From Talpa occidentalis (taxonomy: Eukaryota > Chordata > Mammalia > Eulipotyphla > Talpidae): DNA of 64,000 nt. Position numbers and translations under genes: made by a program. Of the stretch, positions 48,704-58,464 are shown piece after piece (the stretch's first letter is position 1; each line of letters starts with the position of its first letter). The notes beneath the pieces are model-generated. The model ran no database searches. It was not told the origin of the DNA and was given only the letters and a program-made list of their open reading frames with translations. The DNA lies in the NCBI RefSeq assembly GCF_014898055.3, contig NW_023604861.1, forward strand, positions 98,396,083 to 98,460,082, in the 5' to 3' direction.

Positions 48704-50089
48704 GGGGCCAGTGGGTAAGTGCTGGGGCGGGGGCAGGTAGGGGAGGGGCATGGCAGGGTCTGGGTGTTGGTTCCTTGCAGCAGGGCTGACGGGCCTGCGC
48801 CCTGCTCTCCCTGTCTTCGCCTCACCAGCTCCATTCTTAATCCATGACAGGGGTGTTTGCTGGTGGCCAGCTGCCGCCCAGGGCTATCTGCCATCTTCCC
48901 ATTGACCTGGATTGGACAAGAGGACTTCCGTTGCTCTTGCTGCCAGAGCCCAGGCCAGCGTCCAGGCTCCAGTTGTCCCCCATATCATCACCTGACTCCA
49001 TTTTCCCTGTTCCTTTTCTATCCCCTTCTGCTCAGAACATCCTTCATTCATCCTTAAAAACACACTCAACTTCTGTTGAGCCCCAGAGCCCACAGGTACC
49101 TCCACGTGTCTGTCCCTCATCCTAGCTGCAGTGTAGCAGCACCAGGAGGAGCCTGTTCTCCACCTTTCGGGACCCCTTCCCCAGCCCCTTGGGTGGACAG
49201 AGACTGCCTAACCCCACTCTGTCACCATCTCCCTTCCCTTCCCTGCTCCTGCCTCCAGCCCTCCTCCCCAAGCCCCCCTCTCCCTTATTCACATCTGGTG
49301 CCCCCACTTGCCCCCTCCCCAGACCTTTGCTCCTCCTCCAGGGAATCCCTTTCCTCCTTTGTCCCCTTTTTACCTCATCCCACTACCTTGCTGGTCCGCT
49401 AGGGCCCCTCCTGCCTGACTGAACTTATCAGGTAAAGTCACCAAGCAGTCCAGAGACTACAGCCCAGATCTGAGCTGCCTTCAGACTCTGCCTTGTGGCC
49501 CGGAGCCCACCACTGCCCTTGGACTTGGACCCTGCACAGGCCGTGACCTGTCTGAAGCCTAAGCGTCTGGCCTGCATCTGGGTTAGAAATAATGCTGCTG
49601 TGCCCCAGCTCCTCTCTGAGCACTGGGTCCCTAGGAAGGGCCCTGGGCTAGAGCTGGGGCTTCCCCACCAACCCCCAGGAGATAGTATCTTCAACAACCT
49701 CACCCAGCTTACTCATGAGGGATCTGGTGTCCTCAGCAGGCTTTTGCACTCTGGCCCTATCCCTTCTGTCTGCTTCATGTAGCCTAGGGTCACCCCTAAT
49801 TCATCCCTGTGTCTTCTGTGTCCTGGACCCTGAGTTCCAAAAACAGGGACGAGGAGGAGGGGAGAGAAGAGATGGCCAGAACTCAGATCCATTGAAGTGT
49901 TTGTTCTCATGCTCCTAAGCCTTGGTCTTGGGTCCTTGACACCACATCTCCCAGGCTGGGATGCCTGTATCCAGTTGGTATTTAATGTGTGTATGTGGAG
50001 AGGAGAATCCAAGGCCTCCTCTGACCGCAGGTGTGCGGGAATCCCCCACAATCAGCACCTGGGGCGTGGGGCACGCCCTGGGGGCAGGC

Positions 50090-50235
50090 GGGCCTGGGTT
50101 CACATCTCGGCTGTAACCCTTGTTAGCTGGGGCACCTTGAACATGCTACATGGGCCCCTGGGCCTCAGCTTCTCCATGTATAAGATGGAGAGAAGACATA
50201 ACCTCCCTGGAGGGTTACGGCAAACATGACCGTGT
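50090..50235 (+). mobile_element. MIR SINE in the PROM2 3' UTR
   Basis: tgggttcacatctcggctgt, ggcctcagcttctccatgta, ggagggttacggcaaac: sense MIR. Confidence 0.8.
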
Positions 50236-50648
50236 GTGGAAACTGCCTGGCAGGGAACTAGCCCCAAACAAATGCCCCAATACTGCCTGTTTCTACCATG
50301 GCCGCTCCAGGTCTGGGGCAGAGCTGGCCGGGGCAGGTACAGGGACGAGGGAAATAGGTCCTTGCTTAATGGTGCAAAGCCCTTTTAGGTTGTCTGCCAA
50401 GTTTCGGGGTGGGGGTGGGGTCTGGTTTTAACTGCATCTTACATACCAGCAACATATTTGCTCCTCGACGTTAGGATGATGCATTCACAATGTATTGTCA
50501 CAATTGGAGCACTCTCTTAGGCGGCATTCTTGAGTGAAGTAAAATCACCTCTTTTTGGCTTTCCCCAGAGGTTATTGTGCTGGTTCCTCATCGGTTGCCT
50601 TGTGCACAGGAACTGTTACACCTTGCATTTTAAGAATGAAATTGATGG

Positions 50649-50654
50649 AATAAA
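50649..50654 (+). terminator. PROM2: Probable PROM2 poly(A) signal
   Basis: Canonical aataaa followed by a T-rich stretch (ttttttttt at about 50680-50690) that could serve as the downstream element. No other canonical hexamer stands out between the stop codon and here. Confidence 0.55.
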
Positions 50655-50689
50655 AAAAGACAACCAGAAATGATTTAAAATTTTTTTTT

Positions 50690-51350
50690 TCACTTGCCTG
50701 TTTTGTGTATTTGAACATAACAAGCTGAGTTATTTTTAAGTTCAATAACTCCTGAACATGGAGCCTCTGTGAGTCTGTTTCTCATGTCTGTCATTCTTCT
50801 TGGTTTTTGTTAGTTTTGTCTGTCTCCTCACTGCTTGGTGATTTTTGATTGAGTATCACACATTGTATCTAGTCGCCTGTAGAAATAATTGGAAGTAGGA
50901 AGGCGTTTTCTTCCTCCATGATGTTCACATCTGGCAGTTGCCTTGGGCTGTAGCAAACCAGGAAAACTTAAATCTACTTTCAGGGAATATGATGACTTGT
51001 AGCCTTTGAAGGGCTGATCTACTTCCAGCTCATTTGTATTCCAGGAGTAAAGCCCCCCTGGGGGTCCCACCCCAAAGCATGAAATATTTGCCAGCTGCCT
51101 CTTCCTCTTGATGGGTTCAGTTTCCAACTTCTTAGTCCCCAAGGCTGTTACAACTCTGCTTGACATCTTTACAGTGTCTTCTGGGACCAGTGGACCTGCA
51201 CTGCCTTCCTCCCACTTGAGAGAAAGTAACCCCCAAAACCAGGCATATGTCTCTGTGTTTTCTTCTTTCCCCAGATCTTGGGCCTGTGATAATTCACTGC
51301 CTTGTTTTCTCTCCCAAGCCCCACATCTGACTTTTAAAATATACTTATTT
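50690..51350. other. Intergenic stretch between PROM2 and a SINE cluster
   Basis: No exon seen. Text such as gtcattcttcttggtttttg and ttggtgatttttgattgag resembles the L1M-type sequence at 15.6 kb in part. Confidence 0.35.
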
Positions 51351-51351
51351 T

Positions 51352-51617
51352 GGGCCTCCCCGGTGGCGCAGCGGTTGAGCGCTGGGTTGCGAAGCTGCCC
51401 GCTACCTCTGCAGCACCGGTTCGATCCCTGGCCACCAGGCGAGGGTCCCACATGGCGCGCAGACCTCTCCTGCCGCCCACTGTTCCCCTCAGCAGTGTAC
51501 TTCGGTCCTTCTGCCTGCTCTGCTCCCCGCTCTGGCTCTGGTGAATTCTCTCACCCTCCCGCGCTTCTGACTGTACCCAGTGCTTGTATAAATAAATAAA
51601 GGAAAAAAAAAAAAAAA
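51352..51617 (+). mobile_element. Lineage-specific tRNA-derived SINE, copy 10
   Basis: The head gggcctccccggtggcgcag, a well-kept B box (ggttcgatccc at 51419) and the aaataaata tail. It shares the variant cggttgagcgctggg with copy 11, marking a subfamily distinct from the other copies. It looks less mutated. Confidence 0.92.
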
Positions 51618-51992
51618 GAAAATGCCACTTCCAGTCCCTTTAAATCATTAAAATATATATATATATGTATATATGTATACTTATTTTGAGCAGCTTTTAA
51701 TTAACCTCAGGAATTTAATCCAAGTGACCTAGTTTGCTGTGATCAGAAGTAGTAGTAGTAAAAACTTAATTTTTATTTCCCCCTATGATTTGGGAAAAGG
51801 TTGCTACTCTTTGAATTTTGTATCCAGAAACCTTGGCCTGGCGAACTGAACAGTGACTTTTCAAAGGAGCTCAGTTTGAAGAGCATCAATGTAGGCTCAT
51901 TCTCTGGAGAGGGCATGGCACTTGGCAAGTGAAAGAAATAGTCACAGAGAAAAATGTATTACAAATTTTTCTGGTTTTAAAATGCCAGGATT

Positions 51993-52219
51993 GGGCCTCC
52001 CCTGGTGGTGCAGCGGTTGAGCGCTGGGCTACGAAGCTGCCCGCAGCCTCTGCAGTGCTGTTTCGATCCCAGCGAGGGTCCCCATGGCAGAAAGACCTCT
52101 CCTGCCGCCCGCTGCTCCCCTCAGCAGTGTATTTCGTCAGTCTGCCTGTTCTGTTCCCTGCTCTGGCTCTGGTGAATTCTCTCACCCTCCCATGCTTCTG
52201 ACTGTACCCAGTGCTTATA

Positions 52220-52276
<57 letters not shown>
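51993..52276 (+). mobile_element. Lineage-specific tRNA-derived SINE, copy 11
   Basis: Same subfamily as copy 10. It ends in an expanded (AAAT)n run. A perfect 14-bp target duplication aaaatgccaggatt lies at 51979-51992 and 52277-52290. Confidence 0.95.
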
Positions 52277-52278
<2 letters not shown>

Positions 52279-52279
52279 A
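52219..52279. repeat. (AAAT)n microsatellite in a SINE tail
   Basis: About 15 tetranucleotide units grown from the aaataaat tail of copy 11. Confidence 0.95.
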
Positions 52280-52769
52280 ATGCCAGGATTCCCAAATGCT
52301 AATCCTATGTGTAAAACAAAGCCCCTTCGTGGTCATTCTCTGCAGGGTTGGGAGCCGTCCCTGTTTCATAGTTGAGTAAATGGAGCTACATGACTTAAAT
52401 GTCTCCAGTGGAAGGCCAGGCAGGCTTTGGATTCAGGTCCTGTGGTCCTGGTGGCCCTGGAGGCTCCCTCCTTCGTGTCCTGCCAGTATCCTAGCCCTGT
52501 GATTGCATGGGAGAGAGGCCCTGTCTCCAAGGAGATTTGATTCAACTGTCCTTGCTGTCCCTGTGGCAGGAGGGATGACAGATTGGAGGCCCTGGGAGTT
52601 CTGCCAGGTACTCCAGCCCAGCCATCCCAGAGCAAAAGCCCCATGAGCCATGAGTGACGGCCTGGGCATCTGAGGTCCCAGGTGGCTGGCCCAGGCAGTG
52701 CTCACAGGTTCCATGTGGCTCCATGTGTGCAAGGAAGTGTCATGTGGCTGGGGGTCCTCAGGGCACAGA

Positions 52770-53190
52770 GAGCTAGCATATATTGAACTGTTAGTATACA
52801 TCAGGAACTGTGCTAACCACTTGATTTTTTTTAAAGATTTATTTATTATTTATGCATAGAAGATCTTGGGTGTACACCAGAGGTGTGGGGGTAAGAGGAT
52901 TCACCAGAGACAGAGTGGGGAGCAGAACAAGCAGATCTACTGAAATATACTGCTGAGGGGAGAAGCGAGGCGAGACAGGAGAGGTCTGCTGCACCATCTG
53001 TGTCAGCTCCCTGGCCGGGGATTGAACTCAGGGATCGAACTCATACTGCGGTGGCGGGTGATAGCACTGAGACTTCACCCCTTGCGCCACCAGGAAGGCC
53101 TGTGTTAAGCACTTTAGATGAATTAATTAAGGTAGGCGTTGTTATTTACCTATTTACAGTGGAGGAAATTATCAATAAGTTACTGAGACT
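52770..53190 (-). mobile_element. MIR SINE split by copy 12
   Basis: The left part at 52770-52824 and right part at 53099-53190 (ttgttatttacctatttaca) join into one antisense MIR when the younger SINE is removed. Confidence 0.65.
52825..53098 (-). mobile_element. Lineage-specific tRNA-derived SINE, copy 12
   Basis: Reverse copy from ttttttttaaagatttattt to ccaccaggaaggc. It splits an older MIR (catcaggaactgtgctaacc before, ctgtgttaagcactttag after). The imperfect duplication tgtgctaaccactt / tgtgttaagcactt is the target site. Confidence 0.9.
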
Positions 53191-53199
53191 GGATGTGGA

Positions 53200-54960
53200 C
53201 TGAGTAGAAAGGGCACTACCTGCCCAAAGGGATCAACTGATGATGGTGGCATGTCAGGTGATATCTGAATCCTCCAGGGTTGGCCTGAGGCCCTGCTCAG
53301 TGGCTGTGGATGGTGGCCCTCTTCTGCACCCAACCACATCCAAGGCCTCCCTACCCTTAACTCCTAGCGCACACTGTCTCTACAGGCCTGAGTGCCCGGA
53401 CTGAGGCAGCTTGGTCTGTACACAGTGTGCTGTTGGAATGAAGCACCTTCCCCACGGTCCTGGCCTTCCTTGCACTTCCTGGATGCGCCGCCTGGGGACA
53501 GCGAGCCTACCTCCATCTGACACGGTGTACTGTAGCTCCAGGGAAGGCTGGGTGTGACCCCTGATCTCTGCCCATGAGTGATGCCGAATTGAAGTGCCTG
53601 CACACACACTGAGGGGATCCAGGGATTAGAAGGTAGAGAAGGGGTTTTGGGGGCAGGTACGTGAGCCCAAGCGAGGAGAAGGGTGGCATGTCTTCACTTC
53701 AAGCCAGAAGGAAGGGGACTTTAAGGAGTGCTGGCAGAGAGCTTCATCGCATACAATGCAGTTTGAGAAATCCAGAGGATTGATGTCTCTCCCCCACTTG
53801 TAAGTCTGGAGGGACAAGGCAGGGGGTTGCCTGACTGGCAGAGCAAAGAGGAGGGCTTCTGGGAAGATGGGAGTCAACATGGACTCAGACCCCATCTCTG
53901 GAGGCTGCTGGAGTGTGAACAGACTTCAGTCCAGGAAAAGGCCAGCACCCTGGAGCTGCTGCAGGGTGTCAGGGACTATCAGTCATCCTGAGGGCTGTGT
54001 GGGAGGTACCCACTAAAGGGCCTTGAGGCACCCACAGGAGGGAGAGATGCAGCCACAGTTCCAGGACAACTCTGGCTCCAGGCTGACCCCCATGAGTTGG
54101 GCAGAGCACCTGGGCTGCACAGCAGGAGAGCTGGCCATGTCAGGGCCCCCCAACCCCTGCCCTAGCGGACACTGTTGTGTGATGTGAAGTGGTGATGGAG
54201 AACCCACTTATCTCCCTACCAAGCAGCACCCCAGGCCCACCAGGTTCCCATCCAGTCATGGGAGGGCAGGCAGAAGAGACTTCGAGGTCCAGTGGAAGTC
54301 ACAAATAAGGCTGCTTTAGTCTGCTTTCCTGTTCCACAGCCGTGCTGGCTCATGGCATGCTGTGGAATCCAGGGGACAGCTGTTTTTGGACAACAGATAT
54401 TTCTTGAACTACTGTGAGGAGGGGGTACACATGCCTGGTGAGACCCATCTCTACCCAGAAGGGCCTTCCTCAAAGACAAGGGTTCCTGGTGGGTCAAAGC
54501 CTCAAACCTTAAAATGTATAACTGTGTTGAGCATGCCTCCTCCCCCTTGGCCAGGGACCCACAAATCCAGGGATCCCCAAAAGGGCCCAGAAAAAGAAGC
54601 ATCTTAGAAATTCCATGGACCCTGCCTGAGGGGGGGATTTTGAACTTGGGTCTGGAGTTGTGAGGATTGTGAGCAACAACTGAGGAATGTCCAGAAGGCC
54701 CCAAGATTTGTGGATGGGGTGATGTGAGCTCCTGGGGTCAGAATAAAGACCCCTTGCCTGCTAAGACGGCTCAACATGCCTCCTCAAATGCAACATGCTC
54801 AAATGTTGTAACATAAGTGTAGGGAAGGTGAATTGATCGGGCTTTTTGTTCCTCTAGCCTCTGTGGCTATTGCCTGCAGCCTTGACTGTGCTGATGCAGG
54901 TGGTGCTTGGGAGCATGAGCACGGGGCATGCGTGCCTGAGTGGAGACACCTGGAGTATGG
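53200..54960. other. Intergenic stretch, nothing recognised
   Basis: No coding exon, RNA gene or clear repeat identified. Short frames on both strands lack domains. Confidence 0.45.
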
Positions 54961-54969
54961 TTTGGGCAT

Positions 54970-55560
54970 GCATAAGTGGGCACACCTGGGCCTGGAGGCT
55001 GGGGATTAAGGGCGGTGTCACTCAGAGATGGAGGACGGCTATAGGAGGATGAGCATTGTGATTGCAGAAGAGGCGACTACATGAGAACACCAGAGGTGAG
55101 CCCTGAGAAAGATCAAAGAATTGCCAGCCTCCCGGCCTCCAGACCCCGCAGCCTGCCTGCCCTGCGCCTGGTTGCCTGTAGGGTAAATGGAAGTCATCAG
55201 GTTTTTCCTGCCCTCCCACCATTAGCATCAATGATTAGCCCCTGTGGTCTTACAAGCCTGCCTGATGGCGGCACTGGGAGTGTGGTATGAGTGTGTGTCA
55301 GTGGGCACATCTGAGCTGATAGACTGGGCATACAAGGGTGGCAGCAGAGGACCGGAGGTGGTAGAGGATGGAGCAGCAGAGTGCAGTACAGACCAGCGGT
55401 GAGACCAGGAGAGAACCCCGGAGAGCCTGGAAAGAGTAAAGATTGACTGGGGGTCAGGAGCCCTGGCAGCCTCCTGGCCCCCAGGCCTCCCTGGCTGCCC
55501 TGCAACTGGTTGCCTCACCACAGATGGTGTAGAAGGGTCATTAAAAGCCTGAAAAAGCCA
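54970..55560. repeat. Diverged tandem duplication, period about 325-336 bp
   Basis: Ordered matches at a shifted offset: gtgggcacacctg / gtgggcacatctg (54977, 55301), then aagggcggtg / aagggtggca, then cgcctggttgcctgta / caactggttgcctcac. The copies are strongly diverged, so this is old or only partly true. Confidence 0.5.
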
Positions 55561-55865
55561 CTGAAGGCTCCAGGACTCCTCCTTTACCCATCTGCCCGGA
55601 TCATAGAAAACCTGCTGTGCCCCACTATGCTGCCCCACTAGAATACGAACTTTTGTCCAGGCTTGCAATTATTTCTTCCCTCCCCCCTTCCCAGCTCCCC
55701 CGTCTTCAGCCTACCCGCACCCATGCCCTCCACATGCAGAGCCACAGCTGAAACCCTTCAGACTGACGTGTTTGTGGCCAAGTAGATGAGGTCCTCCTGC
55801 AGCCTCCCTCAAGCTTTTTTTGGGTCTGATACATTGCCAAAGAATCTTCAGAAACTCCCAGGCTC

Positions 55866-56128
55866 AGGCCTCCTTGGTGGTGCAAGGGGTTAAGTCTCAG
55901 CACTATGAAGCTATCGGCAGCCACTGCAGCACGAGTTGGGTACCGGCCAGGGAGGTGACCCACATGGTGCAGCAGATCTCTCCTGTCTCGCCTGCTGCTC
56001 CCTTCGGTAGTGTATTTCAGTCAATCCACCTGTTCTTCTCCCCACTCTGTCTCTGGTGAATCTTCTCACCCCTCCACCTGCACCCCAGCTCTTGTATTCA
56101 TAAATAAATAAAATAAATCTTAAAAAAA
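55866..56128 (+). mobile_element. Lineage-specific tRNA-derived SINE, copy 13
   Basis: Head ggcctccttggtggtgcaag, body words cctctgtctcgcctg-type (tctcctgtctcgcctgctgc), tail aaataaataaaataaatc then A-run. Flanks ctcaggctca-like and ctcagactca suggest an eroded target site. Confidence 0.88.
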
Positions 56129-56129
56129 A

Positions 56130-57940
56130 ACTCAGACTCACTTGGGGAAAGTTTATCGATGCCCATAGGCCCACACTACCATTGGGACCTCTCCATGTAG
56201 TTCTGGGGCCCACCAGGAAGTCTGTGAGCTCTAGAAAAGCCCCTGGGGTGGGGGAAGGAAAGGGTCAAGGTGAGGAAAAAGGGATCCTGCAAATCTGTGT
56301 TTGATGAGGGGTGACAGATGCATTGGGACGTATCTAAGGACCCAGGACCAGGGGAACCAAGCAGGAGAGGACAGTTGCCCTGTTTGGTCACAGCTCTACG
56401 GTCGCTAACTCGGAAGAAAGCATCTCTAAGTAGTGGGAGTGCAGTGAGCATACCAAGAGGTGGGTGGTCACTTCCCAGAGGGCAGTGTGGTCTGGGGGTA
56501 GGGGGTGTCTTGGTACCGCCTCAGCCCATGCCAAAAGTCAGGCCCAGACAGCATGATTGGAAAGTTTCCAAGCTGATTGTCAGAACATGGGATGTCGGGT
56601 AGGATCTTATCCACATGCTCACTTGCAGGGCGAAAGGAACAGGCATTCTGTGCTGGCGCGTCGCTTTCCTGTCCATGACCGTGGTAAATCCTTTGACTTT
56701 GCTGGGCCTCACTTTCATCCTCGGCAGGATGGCAGGATGAGATAAGATGCTTCCTTCCCACGGCCACTGTGAAGACTCAAGATGCTCAGAGAGCCCCTGC
56801 TGTGGGGCTCACTTGGACCCAAAGTCCGGGTGCAAGGCTCCGGGCTCCCAGGTACAGCCGACCAAGAGCTGCAGGAGGGGCTCTTCCCCAGGCACGGGGG
56901 GCAACTCCAGTGTGAGGTCCGGCCTGTCCCGGAAGTTCACCGGGCTGCTGCCTCCACTCTGAAAACAGTCCTTTTCTCAGGGGTCAGCAGCTCCAGACTA
57001 TTTTCTTCCTCTGAGGATGTAAAAGTTGGAGCCAATTGGCTGGCTGAGAGAGAAAGAGAAACTGTTGCAAGTACTCCTGCACGCAGCAGAGGAGGGGGTG
57101 TCTCAGGGCTTTGTTTCCATGGGAACCACAGGCATAGGCTGGCTCCTTGGGGTGCAGAAAAGGGAAACTTGGCAGAGGTTTTGGGCACCTGGCTCCTGGG
57201 CAGTTTCCCTGGGGACTGAGCAAATGCCCAGGAGTCTGCTCTCCTGAGGGGTAGGAAGACCCCCTTACCAAGGATCCCCAGAGACCCTCACCCCTTTCCT
57301 CCACCCCCAGGGGATCTGGTGTGGTCCCTCGACCACCCTGAGTGTGACCCCAACCTCACCCAAACTGGGACAGATGATAGCACCCCACCCCCCTCCTCAG
57401 ACAGGCTACCTGGGAATACATGGAGCTCAGGTTTGAGGAGGGCTCCCGCCACACAGGCCCCATGTGGGGTAACAGGAGCTAGTGGAGGGCACGGGGACAG
57501 GTGAAAGGACCCCTGTGTGTGACCCACGCCTCGTGGCCCTGGAGCTGTCGCCATCTCTAGCTGCTGAGCCTCCTCTGGTGAGGCCATTGCAGAGCCAGCT
57601 CCCCAGAGTCGCCCCCAGGACATCTGTGGGCCACTGGAGGGGCACCAGGGAGACCCTAGCTCCAGGCTGAGCTGGACCCCTCTCCATAGTCCAGTGGAAC
57701 TGCAATGGGCAGAGGTGGGCTTCCACTTGCTCCACCTGGGGCCGTGAGGAGGAGACAAGCAGCACAGGGGTAGGGACAGCAGTGAGGGGAGAGTCTGGGC
57801 CATCTTGAAAAATGCCTCTGGAAGGGTCTCTGGACTCGACTGCTGCCCCTCCCCACACTGGGGCCAGGAACCTTTGCCAAGGCACGCCTCCCCCCAGCCT
57901 GGGCTTTCTGTACCCCCAGTCCACCACACCCCACCCCTGA
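56130..57940. other. Intergenic stretch upstream of KCNIP3
   Basis: No coding exon recognised. GC content climbs toward the KCNIP3 start. The long minus-strand frame over 57288-58550 is a compositional artefact (Ser/Leu/Pro low complexity from the GA repeat). Confidence 0.5.
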
Positions 57941-58177
57941 CCAAGGTGGAGGAGGAGAGAGTGTGTGTTGGAGGGAGAGCAGACATTGGGGGAGGCACAG
58001 AGAGAGACGCTGGTGACAGCAGGGGCGGCGGAGACGGGAGAGCCGGACCGAGGGACCCGAACAGCCTGGGAGGGCTTGGGAGCCGTTTACACAGAATGGT
58101 GGGGCAGGGAGCCCTGGGGGAGATGAGGACACACAGGGGAGAGGGGGTGACAGGGAAGGGGGGAGGGGAGAGGGAGG

Positions 58178-58187
58178 GGGAGAGAGA

Positions 58188-58230
<43 letters not shown>

Positions 58231-58254
58231 AGGGGGAGAGAGAGAGAGAGAGAG
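58178..58254. repeat. (GA)n microsatellite in the KCNIP3 promoter/5' UTR
   Basis: Two purine runs of agagag separated by ggagagggag units, all on the + strand. Confidence 0.93.
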
Positions 58255-58449
58255 ACCGCGCAGAAGGGGTGGAGCGGGTAGAAGCAGGCAGGAGGGAGGG
58301 GTGGGCAGGGGGCGGGCAAGGAGCCTCCGGTAACAATTACGTCTGGGTTCAAGCAAACATGAGGCAGCTGCCAGCCCGGGCCGCCGGCACTCCTGTTCCC
58401 CCTGGCTGCGAGGAGGGGCGGTCGGCAACAGTTTCCTTCTGTGGCCGGG

Positions 58450-58464
58450 ATGCAGCGGGCCAAG
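58450..58464 (+). CDS. KCNIP3: KCNIP3 (calsenilin/DREAM) first coding exon, 5 codons
   Basis: ATG CAG CGG GCC AAG followed directly by a strong donor gtaggt encodes MQRAK. Human KCNIP3 begins MQPAKE as I recall, so the exon differs at one residue (Arg for Pro). KCNIP3 is a neuronal EF-hand Ca2+ sensor of the recoverin group. It binds the N-terminus of Kv4 channels and, as DREAM, represses transcription at DRE sites; it also binds presenilins. The EF hands are in later exons beyond the window. The call rests on this short match, the CpG island in front of it and the PROM2-KCNIP3 gene order known in mammals, not on a domain. Confidence 0.8.

Larger units (their letters stand above)
48704..50670 (+). 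other. PROM2: PROM2 3' UTR, probably with a spliced last exon
   Basis: A GT donor (gtaagt at 48715) follows the stop by only 11 bases, and a plausible acceptor (tccatgacag) ends at 48850. This suggests that most of the 3' UTR is in a final non-coding exon. The best poly(A) signal is aataaa at 50649-50654. A MIR (about 50090-50235) lies inside. Confidence 0.6.
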
